Shown here piece after piece: positions 31,920 through 40,176 of a stretch of 57,822 bases of DNA (its first letter is position 1; every line of letters begins with the position of its first letter). Where the stretch lies: assembly GCF_002699985.1 (NCBI RefSeq), contig NZ_LKBT01000020.1, forward strand, positions 1 through 57,822. Direction: 5' to 3'. The notes under the pieces were generated by a model. That model did no database searches, had not been told where the DNA came from, and worked only from the letters and a program-made list of their open reading frames with translations. A program made the translations under genes and the position numbers. The DNA is from Pseudomonas sp. ICMP 561. GTDB taxonomy: Bacteria > Pseudomonadota > Gammaproteobacteria > Pseudomonadales > Pseudomonadaceae.

Positions 31920-34120
31920 GAGTTTGCTCCCGGATCTTTTGGCTTCCACGCTTTAAGCAGCAAGGCGTTGCTCACCACGCTGACGCTGGACAGTGCCATG
32001 GCCGCGCCCGCCAGTACCGGATTGAGGAAGCCGAAGGCCGCCAACGGAATTCCGATCAGGTTATAGACGAAGGCCCAGAACAGGTTCTGGCGGATTTTTG
32101 CGTAGGTTTTGCGGCTGATCTCCAGCGCTGCCGGAATCAAGGCCGGGTCGCCGCGCATCAGCGTAATCCCTGCCGCATGAATGGCGACGTCAGTGCCACC
32201 GCCCATGGCAATGCCGATATCGGCGGCAGCTAGCGCGGGCGCATCGTTGATGCCGTCACCGACCATCGCCACGACGCCAAATCGCTTCAGATCCGCCACT
32301 GTTGCGGCTTTGTCGGCAGGCAGCACTTCGGAATGAACGTCACGAATACCCAGTGCCTCGGCAACCACTCTGGCGCTGCCATGGTTGTCACCCGTCAGTA
32401 AGTGGCTGCTGATGTTGCGTGCGGCTAATTGCTCAACGGCTTGCCGCGCTCCGGGCTTGAGTGTGTCACCAAAGGCGAACAAGCCCAGCACCGCGGGGTT
32501 CGGGTTTTGCTCGATCAACCATGACAAGGTCCGGCCTTCGGCTTCCCAGGCACGGGCTGCGTCGGCCAGCTCGTCCATGTGCAAACCGCTTTGCTCAAGC
32601 ATTCGGCGATTACCCAAGGCCAGATCGCGGCCGTCCAGCGTCCCGGCAATCCCGACGCCAGGCAGGGCCCGACTGTTTTCAATGCTGGCCGGATGCAGGT
32701 GCCAATCCCGGCAGGCGTCCAGCACCGCCTTGGCCAACGGATGCTCGCTGCCGCGTTGCAGTGCGCCCGCCCATTCCAGTACCTGTTCTTCATTGCCGCC
32801 TTTGGCGCAGAAGTGGGCGATTTGCGGAGTGCCGGAAGTCAGCGTACCGGTCTTGTCGAACACCACTGTTGTCACTTCATGGGCACGCTCCAGTGCCTCG
32901 GCATCCTTGATCAAAATACCGTAGCGCGCCGCGACGCCGGTTCCGGCCATGATTGCCGTTGGCGTTGCCAGCCCCAGCGCGCAGGGGCAGGCGATGACCA
33001 ATACCGCAACGGCGTTGATCAGCGCACTTTCCATCGGCGCGCCCGCCACCAACCAGCCGGCAAACGTAAAAAAGGCGATGACCAGAACGGTTGGGACGAA
33101 CACCTGGCTGACCCGATCCACCAGTTTCTGAATGGGAGCCTTGCCTGCCTGAGCGTCTTCAACCAGTCGAATAATGCGTGCCAGAACCGTTTCGGTGCCT
33201 AGCGCTGTGGTTCGGACCAGCAGGCGCCCCTCGCCATTGATTGCGCCGCCGGTGACCTTGTCGCCGACCTGTTTGGGCACCGGCAGGCTTTCGCCGCTGA
33301 TCAGGGCTTCATCGGCGTGGCTTTGGCCTTCGATCACTTCACCGTCTACCGGGAAGCGCTCGCCCGGTTTGACCAGCACCAGGTCGCCCAGATTCAGAGC
33401 GCTGATGGCGACGTCGTGTTCATGGCCGTCAATGACTCGCAGGGCGCGATCAGGTCGCAAGGCTTCCAGCGCGCGAATGGCGCTGGCGGTCTGACGTTTG
33501 GCACGGCTTTCCAGGTATTTGCCCAGTAGCACCAAAGCAATCACTACCGCCGACGCTTCAAAGTACAAATGCGGCATTTCGCTTGGGGCGGCAGTGACCC
33601 ACTCATAAACACTCAAGCCGTATCCGGCACTGGTGCCTAGTGCTACCAGCAGGTCCATGTTGCCTGCCCCGACACGCACGGCTTTCCAGGCCGCTACATA
33701 AAATCGTGCGCCAAAAATGAACTGGACCGGGGTGGCCAGTGCGAATTGCGCCCAGGCGGGCAACATCCAGTGAATCCCGAAGGGCTGGAGCAGCATGGGT
33801 AGAATCAACGGGACTGCTAACAGAATTGCCAGAATCAGCGCCCAGCGCTCTCGGGTCAGCGTGCGAAGCTGCTGGTCGGCTTTCGCAATCGGGTCTTGAT
33901 GCGCAGTAGCGGTATATCCGGCTTTTTCCACTGCCGCGATGAGGGTGGCGGTATCCGGCCCGCCGTCCGTCTCGATGTGCGCCTGTTCATTGGCAAGGTT
34001 GACGCTGACGGTCTTCACCCCTGGCACTTTGTTCAGCGCACGCTCGACCCGACCTGCACAACTGGCGCAGGTCATGCCGGAAATCGGCAGATCGAAGTTG
34101 AGCGGATTGAGCATGTTCAT
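31916..34120 (-). CDS. copA: Cu(I)-exporting P1B-type ATPase CopA/CueA
   Basis: 734-residue inner-membrane copper pump. One N-terminal metal-binding domain (GMTCASC, 15-21), eight membrane helices, the transmembrane CPC site at 378-380 (ACPCALGLATP), phosphorylation at Asp422 (FDKTGTLTSGT), the SEHPLA His-Pro motif in the nucleotide domain and GDGINDAPALAAADIGIAMG. It removes Cu(I) from the cytosol. Its promoter (34145-34175) has a CueR-type structure. Overlaps cueR by four bases. Confidence 0.97.
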   Translation of the reverse strand: MNMLNPLNFDLPISGMTCASCAGRVERALNKVPGVKTVSVNLANEQAHIETDGGPDTATLIAAVEKAGYTATAHQDPIAKADQQLRTLTRERWALILAILLAVPLILPMLLQPFGIHWMLPAWAQFALATPVQFIFGARFYVAAWKAVRVGAGNMDLLVALGTSAGYGLSVYEWVTAAPSEMPHLYFEASAVVIALVLLGKYLESRAKRQTASAIRALEALRPDRALRVIDGHEHDVAISALNLGDLVLVKPGERFPVDGEVIEGQSHADEALISGESLPVPKQVGDKVTGGAINGEGRLLVRTTALGTETVLARIIRLVEDAQAGKAPIQKLVDRVSQVFVPTVLVIAFFTFAGWLVAGAPMESALINAVAVLVIACPCALGLATPTAIMAGTGVAARYGILIKDAEALERAHEVTTVVFDKTGTLTSGTPQIAHFCAKGGNEEQVLEWAGALQRGSEHPLAKAVLDACRDWHLHPASIENSRALPGVGIAGTLDGRDLALGNRRMLEQSGLHMDELADAARAWEAEGRTLSWLIEQNPNPAVLGLFAFGDTLKPGARQAVEQLAARNISSHLLTGDNHGSARVVAEALGIRDVHSEVLPADKAATVADLKRFGVVAMVGDGINDAPALAAADIGIAMGGGTDVAIHAAGITLMRGDPALIPAALEISRKTYAKIRQNLFWAFVYNLIGIPLAAFGFLNPVLAGAAMALSSVSVVSNALLLKAWKPKDPGANS

Positions 34121-34144
34121 TCTCCCTGAAGGCAGTTGCCTGCA

Positions 34145-34175
34145 AGGATCAACCTTTCCACGAGGACAAGGTCAA
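34145..34175 (-). promoter_or_regulatory. CueR-type promoter of copA-cueR
   Basis: On the minus strand: -35 TTGACC (34175-34170), a 19-base spacer, and -10 GATCCT (34150-34145). The spacer carries the dyad ACCTT(n11)AAGGT at 34152-34172. The overlong 19-bp spacer with a central dyad is the hallmark of MerR-family promoters, and the half-site matches known CueR operators (ACCTT..CC). The start codon of copA lies 25 bases downstream. Confidence 0.85.
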
Positions 34176-34182
34176 GTCCAGA

Positions 34183-34563
34183 TCAATAATTCAGATCGGC
34201 GCGTTTGAGATACATGCCATTGAGGCTGCTGGCGATTCGGTATTTGAGAATATCGCCGGCTTGAATCTTGATATTGGTGTTGCTCTGGGCCTCCATGCCG
34301 GGGTCGCAACCGAACACTGCACCTGGCAGCACACGCAGGCGAATGGCGACATTACCCGCGGGAAGGTTGAAGGATACGGACTGTTCCTGGAACAAGCGGC
34401 CCGCGAGCTGGTCCTGAATGTAGATGCCGATCTCGCAGGACGTCGCGACTTCCAGTCGCTCGCGAGAAATGATCAGAACGCCATAATCCTGATCAGCCTG
34501 AACTGCCGGGGAAGCAGCCAACAGGCCGAGAATGCCGAAGAGGCTCAATGCTGACCAGCGCAT
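34183..34563 (-). CDS. Exported protein between the two copper promoters
   Basis: 126 residues with signal peptide (MRWSALSLFGILGLLAASPA, cleavage after VQA near 22); the mature part of about 104 residues is beta-rich with two Cys (ATSCEIGIYI and VFGCDPGM), possibly a disulfide. It resembles small periplasmic proteins with a C-terminal GDILKYRIA segment. ATG at 34563 is chosen because the upstream frame to 34692 would run through the copZ promoter. It lies between the copA and copZ promoters on the minus strand; its stop codon is only 8 bases before the copA promoter. A role in copper handling is possible but unproven, and no metal motif stands out. Confidence 0.7.
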   Translation of the reverse strand: MRWSALSLFGILGLLAASPAVQADQDYGVLIISRERLEVATSCEIGIYIQDQLAGRLFQEQSVSFNLPAGNVAIRLRVLPGAVFGCDPGMEAQSNTNIKIQAGDILKYRIASSLNGMYLKRADLNY

Positions 34564-34647
34564 CGCTGATACTCCTGATGTAGACGGTGATGATGCAGCT
34601 TGGCCGAGCATTGCGCCGAATACCAGCCCGGCAGACAAACGAGAAAC

Positions 34648-34678
34648 TTGACCTTGCCACGATGGGAAGGTGAAACAT
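34648..34678 (+). promoter_or_regulatory. CueR-type promoter of copZ
   Basis: -35 TTGACC (34648-34653), 19-base spacer, -10 AAACAT (34673-34678). The spacer holds ACCTTGCC and GGGAAGGT (34651-34671), closely matching the copA operator. Two such promoters within 600 bases argue for joint copper induction of copZ and copA-cueR. Confidence 0.85.
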
Positions 34679-34720
34679 GGCGTAATCGTCACCTACAGCC
34701 CTGTTTGAAGGAGTAGCACC

Positions 34721-34924
34721 ATGCAACGATTCAACGTTCAAGGCATGACTTGCGGCCACTGTGTCAAAGCGGTGACCACTGCCATCAAGGACCAGGACCC
34801 AAGCGCGCTGGTGCAAGTCGATCTGCCGACTGGCGAAGTCATTGTAGAAAGCGACCTGACCGGCGAGCAGGTGATTGGCTTGATTTCCGAGGAGGGGTAT
34901 CAGGCGCAAATCGCCCATACCTGA
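34721..34924 (+). CDS. copZ: Copper chaperone CopZ
   Basis: 67-residue HMA-domain protein. Metal-binding Cys11 and Cys14 in GMTCGHC; ferredoxin-like fold with VEV..LPTGEVIVESDLTGEQVI. It carries Cu(I) in the cytosol and can hand it to CopA or CueR. AAGGAGTAGCACC is a good ribosome-binding site. It has its own CueR-type promoter and is divergent from the exported protein at 34183. Confidence 0.95.
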   Translation: MQRFNVQGMTCGHCVKAVTTAIKDQDPSALVQVDLPTGEVIVESDLTGEQVIGLISEEGYQAQIAHT

Positions 34925-34985
34925 GTGGGTTGGAACTCGATCTGTGAGAGATTCTATGTTTGCCTGCAAGCATGATCTTGATGTT

Positions 34986-35075
34986 GTAGGACCGGCTTTA
35001 GCCGGGAGAGCGGTATTTCTGGCCAAGGATATTTAGCGAATGTCCCGACGCCCTCCCGGCTAAAGCCGGTCCTAC
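34986..35075. repeat. Paired inverted REP, GGCTTTAGCC family
   Basis: GTAGGACCGGCTTTAGCCGG at 34986 and its inverse ending in GGTCCTAC at 35075, downstream of copZ. Confidence 0.93.
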
Positions 35076-35092
35076 GGAATAGCGCGGCCTAT

Positions 35093-35175
35093 GTGGGCGC
35101 TGCTTTCACGCGATAAGGCTGGACGCGATCTAAAGTGAACTGCATCCAGCCTTAACGCGAGCAAGCATCTCCCAC
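35093..35175. repeat. Degenerate REP pair, GCTTGCTCGCGAT-like
   Basis: GTGGGCGCTGCTTTCACGCG at 35093 and ACGCGAGCAAGCATCTCCCA to 35175: the outer heads and parts of the stems remain, but several pairs are lost. The sequence GATAAGGCTGGA..GCGATCTA inside also resembles the loop of the REP at 28167 (ATAAGGCTGGATGCGATCTA), so loop sequence is shared as well. Confidence 0.75.
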
Positions 35176-35297
35176 AGTGTGAAATCTCCTACGAGGCGCG
35201 GCCGTGAAACTTTTTGAAGTAATTACCTTCTCCTGACACTCAGCCCGCACAGGCCCGGTTAAACTGTCGGGCTGCAAGAGTACTGTCTGGACGCCTC

Positions 35298-36494
35298 ATG
35301 AACCTTCGCACCATCCTGATTCTCGGGGCGCTCAGCGCCTTCGGCCCATTGGCCATCGATTTTTACTTACCAGGTTTCCCGGCCATCGCTCTGGCGTTTG
35401 GCACTGACGAGAAACACGTTCAACTGACCCTGGCGTCTTACTTTCTGGGCCTCTCCATCGGCCAACTGGCCTATGGTCCTGTGGCTGACCGCTTCGGTCG
35501 GCGGATCCCACTGCTGTTCGGCGTGACCCTGTTCACTCTGGCTTCGCTGGCTTGCGCCTTCGCGCCGAATCTTGAGTGGCTGATTGGTGCGCGCTTCGTT
35601 CAGGCGTTGGGCGGTTGTGCGGGCATGGTTATTTCCCGGGCAATTGTCAGCGATAAATGTGACGCGGTGCAGTCTGCCAAGGTCTTTTCGCAATTGATGC
35701 TGGTGATGGGACTGGCGCCGATCCTTGCGCCGATGCTCGGTGGGTTACTGGTCAATCTTTATGGCTGGCAATCCATCTTTATCAGCCTGACAGCCTTCAG
35801 CGCACTGGCGTCGCTGGCGGTGGCGCTCGGGTTGCCTGAAAGCATGCCGGCCAGCCATCCGCGTCAGCCACTGGCTGGGGCGTTCAAGCAGTACCGCAGT
35901 TTGTTGGGAGACCGGATTTTCCTGGGGCATGCATTGACGGGCGGCATCGCCATGGCAGGCATGTTTTCCTATATCGCGGGTTCGCCGTTCGTATTCATCA
36001 AACTGTACGGCGTGCCTGCTGAGCATTATGGCTGGCTGTTCGGCACCAACGCTGCTGGCTTCATACTGGTCGCCCAGCTCAATGCACGGCTGGTAGGCAA
36101 GAAAGGTCCTGCGTTTCTGCTGTCGCGTACAGTCTGGATTTATCTGACTGCGGCTCTGACGTTGCTGGCCATTACCGGTTTGCGTACCGAGCAGCTTTGG
36201 CCGTTGCTGGTGCCATTGTTCATTTGCATTGCCAGCCTGGGCTGCATCATCCCCAACGCATCGGCTTGTGCGATGAACGGCCAGTGGGCGCGTGCCGGGA
36301 GTGCATCGGCGATGCTGGGGTGTCTGCAATTCAGTGTTGCTGCCGGTGCAGCGGCGTTGGTCGGTGTGTTGCACGATGGCACTGCCGTCCCCATGGCTCT
36401 GGTCATCAGTCTATGTGGCGGGCTGGCGGTCACTATGTCTGTGCTGACCCGTCGCTTGCAGCAAAAGCGTGATGCGTCAGTAACTCAGGCCTGA
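35298..36494 (+). CDS. MFS transporter, Bcr/CflA family
   Basis: 398-residue inner-membrane drug/proton antiporter-type protein with 12 helices. Family features: AIDFYLPGFPAIA in helix 1 with the acidic residue, and motif A GPVADRFGRRIPLL between helices 2 and 3; RFVQALGGCAGMVISRAIV in helix 4. Bcr/CflA members export drugs such as bicyclomycin, or sulfonamides and small peptides; the substrate here is not predictable. A short GC-rich hairpin follows the stop codon. Confidence 0.93.
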   Translation: MNLRTILILGALSAFGPLAIDFYLPGFPAIALAFGTDEKHVQLTLASYFLGLSIGQLAYGPVADRFGRRIPLLFGVTLFTLASLACAFAPNLEWLIGARFVQALGGCAGMVISRAIVSDKCDAVQSAKVFSQLMLVMGLAPILAPMLGGLLVNLYGWQSIFISLTAFSALASLAVALGLPESMPASHPRQPLAGAFKQYRSLLGDRIFLGHALTGGIAMAGMFSYIAGSPFVFIKLYGVPAEHYGWLFGTNAAGFILVAQLNARLVGKKGPAFLLSRTVWIYLTAALTLLAITGLRTEQLWPLLVPLFICIASLGCIIPNASACAMNGQWARAGSASAMLGCLQFSVAAGAAALVGVLHDGTAVPMALVISLCGGLAVTMSVLTRRLQQKRDASVTQA

Positions 36495-36499
36495 TTGAT

Positions 36500-36521
36500 G
36501 CTCCCGCGCATGTGCGGGAGC
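36500..36521. terminator. GC-rich hairpin after the MFS gene
   Basis: GCTCCCGC GCATGT GCGGGAGC, an 8-bp perfect stem six bases past the stop codon. There is no T run, so it may be an mRNA 3' stabiliser or a weak terminator. Confidence 0.55.
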
Positions 36522-36680
36522 CGACCCATTTATATCAACCAAGCCCCAGTCGATCGCTTTCACTGTATCCATTGCCAAATGAATGCAGATTGATTGTCCA
36601 TGTGCCGATAACCAATGTTGAGGTGAATACTGTTTATATTCCCTCAGTGTTACAGGTTAGAAGCCACGGGTATTGTAGAT

Positions 36681-37052
36681 TTATCCTACGGACTTTTCGG
36701 AAAGTGACGAGTGTAAATATGATTGATGGTCGTTAGCTGCGAACATGGGCTCTACTATTTGTCTTATTTTATTGAGCGTTTCTAGTTGTCCATGTTGTAG
36801 GAAAATGCCGTGCACGATATGGCGGATTTTCTGTTCGAAGGGATGCAGGCCTTTGTAGCCGGGGTTCGGTGGGCGTCCTTGTGATATTTTCAGGAATGCT
36901 CTTCGCGTGAAAGATTGGCCAAGGTTCATCAGGAAACTCTGGATGCTCTTGATGTAACGGTCTGTTTGCCTGATCGAGGGAAAGGTTCCAAGGCTTATAC
37001 TGATCGTCCGGAGTTGGTTGGATCCATAGTTATGTAAGTCCCGATCTATCAT
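36681..37052 (-). CDS. Orphan hypothetical protein, AT-richer segment
   Basis: 123 codons, ATG at 37052, TAA at 36681. The middle (GYKGLHPFEQKIRHIVHGIF) uses GC-ending codons as real Pseudomonas genes do, whereas both ends use AT-rich, rarer codons. No signal peptide, no membrane helix, basic overall; no family recognised. The ribosome-binding site is weak. It sits alone in an 800-base AT-richer stretch between an MFS gene and an ArsR-like regulator, suggesting an acquired or decaying gene. It may also be a fragment of a larger protein. Confidence 0.4.
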   Translation of the reverse strand: MIDRDLHNYGSNQLRTISISLGTFPSIRQTDRYIKSIQSFLMNLGQSFTRRAFLKISQGRPPNPGYKGLHPFEQKIRHIVHGIFLQHGQLETLNKIRQIVEPMFAANDHQSYLHSSLSEKSVG

Positions 37053-37300
37053 CGGGCCGTTGCCTTGTTTACGAGCTCCACATTAGATCTGTGCGTAAGT
37101 CGATAAACCGTACCGATGCAGTAATCAATGCCGTGGGTGCCTTAAGGCCTTTTTCCAGGTTAAAGGCCGTCAGTTACCTGAGGTGTTCTACTTCACTGGC
37201 TCATTACAGCCTCGACTATGGCGGTCTTGCTTCTTGGTTACAACTGTATTACTGCCACCATGTCATCGCGATAGACGATGTTTCAACAGGGAGTGAACAT
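37053..37300. other. AT-richer upstream region of the ArsR-like regulator
   Basis: The regulator's frame is open back to 37091, but the added 70 residues look non-coding and a good GGGAGTG ribosome-binding site sits just before ATG 37301. The region should contain the regulator's promoter; no repeat or RNA was seen. Confidence 0.35.
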
Positions 37301-37993
37301 ATGGAATATGCACCTTGCATCAGCCACGTTGCAACATTGCTGGCTGACCCGAAGCGTAGTGCAATGATCTGGGCCTTGATGGACGGTACTGCTCGATCCG
37401 CCAATGAGCTGGCTCTGCTTGCGGGCTTGACGACATCATCTGCCGGAGCGCATTTGGCGCGTCTGGCTGCTGGTGGTTTATTGAAGCAGGAAGTGCGGGG
37501 CCGAAAGCGTTTTTTCCGTCTGGCGGGTCCACAGGTGGCGACGGCACTCCAGGCGCTTGCATGTGCCTCTGCCGCGAGTACAGAACAGATCAACCGTAAT
37601 GTTGCGCAACCTTTGCCTTCCATGCCTTTGCGTGAGGCGCGTATTTGCTGTGATCACCTTGGCGGTGATATGGCCGCGGAGTTGTATCAGCGGCTGCTGG
37701 GGGCGGGTTGGATCGAGCAACAGGAACATCGTGTCGAAGTCACCAGTGTGGGAGTGGCAAGGTTTGCGGAGAGGGGGATTTACGTGCCCGCACTTGCGTT
37801 GCGCCAACGCGAGACTGTTTGTGCCTGTGCCGACAGGAACGAGGTCACGCCGCATTTGGGCGGTGCGTTAGGGGCAGGTTTGTTGCAGCTTTTTATTCAG
37901 ATGGGCTGGCTACGCATTACAGAGGAGTCGAGCACCCTGCAGGTTTCGTCCAGCGGGCAGCGCGAGATCGACAAGATCGCGGCTGCCGCTTGA
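37301..37993 (+). CDS. ArsR-family winged-helix regulator
   Basis: 230 residues. The N-terminal ArsR-type winged helix is clear (CISHVATLLADPKRSAMIWA, NELALLAGLTTSSAGAHLAR, LAAGGLLKQEVRGRKRFFRL, about 5-80). The C-terminal 130 residues contain conserved Cys/His (RICCDHLGGDMAAELYQRLL, TVCACADRN) and a second wHTH-like segment. The Cys-Cys-Asp-His motif is frequent in this regulator subgroup and might bind a ligand or metal. Target unknown; the adjacent MFS gene is a candidate only by position. AGGGAGTGAACAT precedes the chosen start. Confidence 0.88.
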   Translation: MEYAPCISHVATLLADPKRSAMIWALMDGTARSANELALLAGLTTSSAGAHLARLAAGGLLKQEVRGRKRFFRLAGPQVATALQALACASAASTEQINRNVAQPLPSMPLREARICCDHLGGDMAAELYQRLLGAGWIEQQEHRVEVTSVGVARFAERGIYVPALALRQRETVCACADRNEVTPHLGGALGAGLLQLFIQMGWLRITEESSTLQVSSSGQREIDKIAAAA

Positions 37994-38005
37994 GAGGGAG
38001 TCAGC

Positions 38006-38959
38006 TCAAGGCTTGATCAGTCGTGCGTCCAGGCTGTTTTGTGCAAGACGTTTCGCCTGATCCTCGGTCATGCCCAGATGGGTATACAGCGCATGGAAGT
38101 TCTCGGTGACATAGCCGCCGAAGTAAGCGGGATCGTCGGAATTCACCGTGACCTTCACACCACGCTCAAGCATGTCGAGGATGTTGTGTTTTGCCATGTC
38201 ATCGAAGACGCAGAGCTTGGTGTTCGACAGCGGGCAGACCGTCAGCGGAATCTGCTCGTCGATGATGCGCTGCATAAGGCGCTCGTCTTCGATCGCGCGT
38301 ACACCGTGGTCGATACGCTGGATTTTCAGAAGGTCCAGTGCTTCCCATATATATTCAGGCGGGCCTTCTTCACCGGCGTGAGCCACAGTCAGGAAACCTT
38401 CATTACGGGCACGGTCGAAGACGCGTTTGAACTTGCTGGGAGGGTGACCCATTTCCGAGCTGTCCAGCCCCACGGCGACGAACGCATCGCGAAACGGCAG
38501 CGCCTGGTCCAGGGTTTTTTCTGCTTCTTCTTCGCTCAAGTGGCGCAGGAAGCTAAGAATCAGACCACTGCCGATCCCCAGCTTTGATTGACCGTCTTTC
38601 AGGGCTCCCGTGATGCCGTTCAGTACCACTTCGAAAGGGATACCCCGGTCAGTATGGGTTTGCGGATCGAAGAACGGTTCGGTGTGAATCACGTTCTGGG
38701 CCTTGCAGCGCTCCAGATACGCCCAGGTCAGGTCGTAGAAATCCTGCTCGGTACGCAGTACATCTGCGCCCTGGTAATAGAGGTCGAGGAATTCCTGCAG
38801 GTTGTTGAAGGCGTAAGCGCCGCGCAGGGCTTCGACGTCATTCCACGGCAGCGCGATCTTGTTGCGTTCGGCGAGTGCAAAGAGCAACTCGGGCTCGAGA
38901 GAGCCCTCAAGGTGCAGGTGCAGTTCTGCCTTGGGCAGGGCGTTCAACCAGTCGTACAT
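38006..38959 (-). CDS. Adenine deaminase (adenosine deaminase-like family)
   Basis: 317-residue amidohydrolase. Metal ligands His14 and His16 (AELHLHLEGS), VAHAGEEGPP with the third His, catalytic Glu in the same segment, RIDHGVRAIED, and the metal Asp in NSDDPAYFGG. The family is annotated adenosine deaminase, but the P. aeruginosa homologue PA0148 deaminates adenine to hypoxanthine, and the local gene order (beside the 2OG oxygenase, BMP protein and 8-oxoguanine deaminase) fits that enzyme. Adenine could come from amn at 8.5 kb or from uptake. Confidence 0.92.
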   Translation of the reverse strand: MYDWLNALPKAELHLHLEGSLEPELLFALAERNKIALPWNDVEALRGAYAFNNLQEFLDLYYQGADVLRTEQDFYDLTWAYLERCKAQNVIHTEPFFDPQTHTDRGIPFEVVLNGITGALKDGQSKLGIGSGLILSFLRHLSEEEAEKTLDQALPFRDAFVAVGLDSSEMGHPPSKFKRVFDRARNEGFLTVAHAGEEGPPEYIWEALDLLKIQRIDHGVRAIEDERLMQRIIDEQIPLTVCPLSNTKLCVFDDMAKHNILDMLERGVKVTVNSDDPAYFGGYVTENFHALYTHLGMTEDQAKRLAQNSLDARLIKP

Positions 38960-39043
38960 GTGCTTTTCTCATCAGGTGCAGATGCCCGGCATTCTACAGA
39001 GTCGTGCTTCGGGATGGGCAAAACCTGACCAAGCGGTTCAAAT

Positions 39044-40009
39044 TTACCCGGCCTCTTGCTCCCGTCGATAGGCATAGGTATCGGCGAAACGCGACAGTAA
39101 AAATGCCGAGCAAGTAGTCACAGGGTAGCGTGCTGGCTCGGTTTCGCTCTTGCAGCCGGGCAAGCATTCAATTTCAGTGTCCGGGTTGGGCTCGACAAAA
39201 AACGGCATCGAATAGCGATCAACGCCCAGTGGACTGACCACCCGATGGGGCGTGGACACATATCGGTCGTTACTCCAGCGCGCCATCATGTCGCCGATGT
39301 TGACCACAAACGTGCCTTCAATCGGCGGCGCGTCGATCCACTGACCGCGCACATCTCGCACCTGCAGTCCGCCCTCAGAGTCCTGATGCAGAAGGGTGAT
39401 GCAGCCATAGTCTGTGTGTGCGCCCGCGCCTTGTTGTTCGGCGCTGGTGGCGGTATGGCGCGGCGGGTAATGGATAAAGCGCAGCACGCTCACGGGGGCG
39501 AAAAAGCGCTTGTCGAAGAAGTCACGCTCGATGCCCAGCGCGACAGTGATCGCCTGAAGCAACTTCTGCGCGAGTGCCTGCATATCCAGATAGTGCTGTT
39601 CCATCAAGGCTTCCCAGCCCGGCATGTCGGGATGTCGGTTGGGACCGCGTAATGGTTTTCCAGCGACGACCTCAGGGTGATCGGCGGGCAGATGAAAGCC
39701 CATGTCGAAGGTCTCTTTGAGATCGCTCGGTATATTCGGGTCCAGCTGTTCGGTCGCGATAGCGCCATAGCCTCGATGGTGACGGCTTTGAGTGATGTCG
39801 ATCTTGAGCTTTTCAGCCTGGGGCAGGGCGAAGAATTGCTGCGCCGTGCCGACCACTTGTTCAAGCCGCTCAGCGCTGATCGGGTGTCCTTTGATATAGA
39901 AAAAACCCCACTCCCGACAGGCCTGGTCGATTTGCCTGGCAATGTCTTGCCATGCGATTTGGTCATCGCTGTAGAGCGGGGCGATGTCGATGATGGGGAG
40001 TTGGTTCAC
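39044..40009 (-). CDS. Isopenicillin-N-synthase-like 2OG-Fe(II) oxygenase
   Basis: 321 residues with the DIOX_N and 2OG-FeII_Oxy domains. Iron ligands His198, Asp200 (GAHTDYG) and His255 (STPHRVVSP), and the 2-oxoglutarate-binding Arg265-x-Ser267 (DRYSMPFF), are all present, so it should be active. Substrate unknown; homologous genes lie in the same purine-related cluster in P. aeruginosa (PA0147), which makes a purine, pyrimidine or related base a reasonable guess. The start codon is GTG. It is 84 bases upstream of the adenine deaminase gene on the same strand. Confidence 0.9.
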   Translation of the reverse strand: MNQLPIIDIAPLYSDDQIAWQDIARQIDQACREWGFFYIKGHPISAERLEQVVGTAQQFFALPQAEKLKIDITQSRHHRGYGAIATEQLDPNIPSDLKETFDMGFHLPADHPEVVAGKPLRGPNRHPDMPGWEALMEQHYLDMQALAQKLLQAITVALGIERDFFDKRFFAPVSVLRFIHYPPRHTATSAEQQGAGAHTDYGCITLLHQDSEGGLQVRDVRGQWIDAPPIEGTFVVNIGDMMARWSNDRYVSTPHRVVSPLGVDRYSMPFFVEPNPDTEIECLPGCKSETEPARYPVTTCSAFLLSRFADTYAYRREQEAG

Positions 40010-40054
40010 GGTGTTTGTCCTGATAGTTTTGTTGTGGGCGCGCGTGCGCGTGCC

Positions 40055-40161
40055 GTAGGACTCTGCCTGGGTGGCGTTCCGCTTAGCCGGGAGGAAGGAA
40101 GGTGCATCCGCTGAATTTGTTTCGTCAGAGATGCAGCCCTCCCGGCTAAAGCCGGTCCTAC
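40055..40161. repeat. REP pair with an interrupted left arm
   Basis: The right arm (CCCGGCTAAAGCCGGTCCTA to 40161) is intact. The left arm starts GTAGGAC at 40055, then has about 17 foreign bases (TCTGCCTGGGTGGCGTT), and resumes CCGCTTAGCCGGGAG. The pair should no longer fold as one continuous stem. Confidence 0.8.
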
Positions 40162-40176
40162 GTAACTTGTTCCAAG

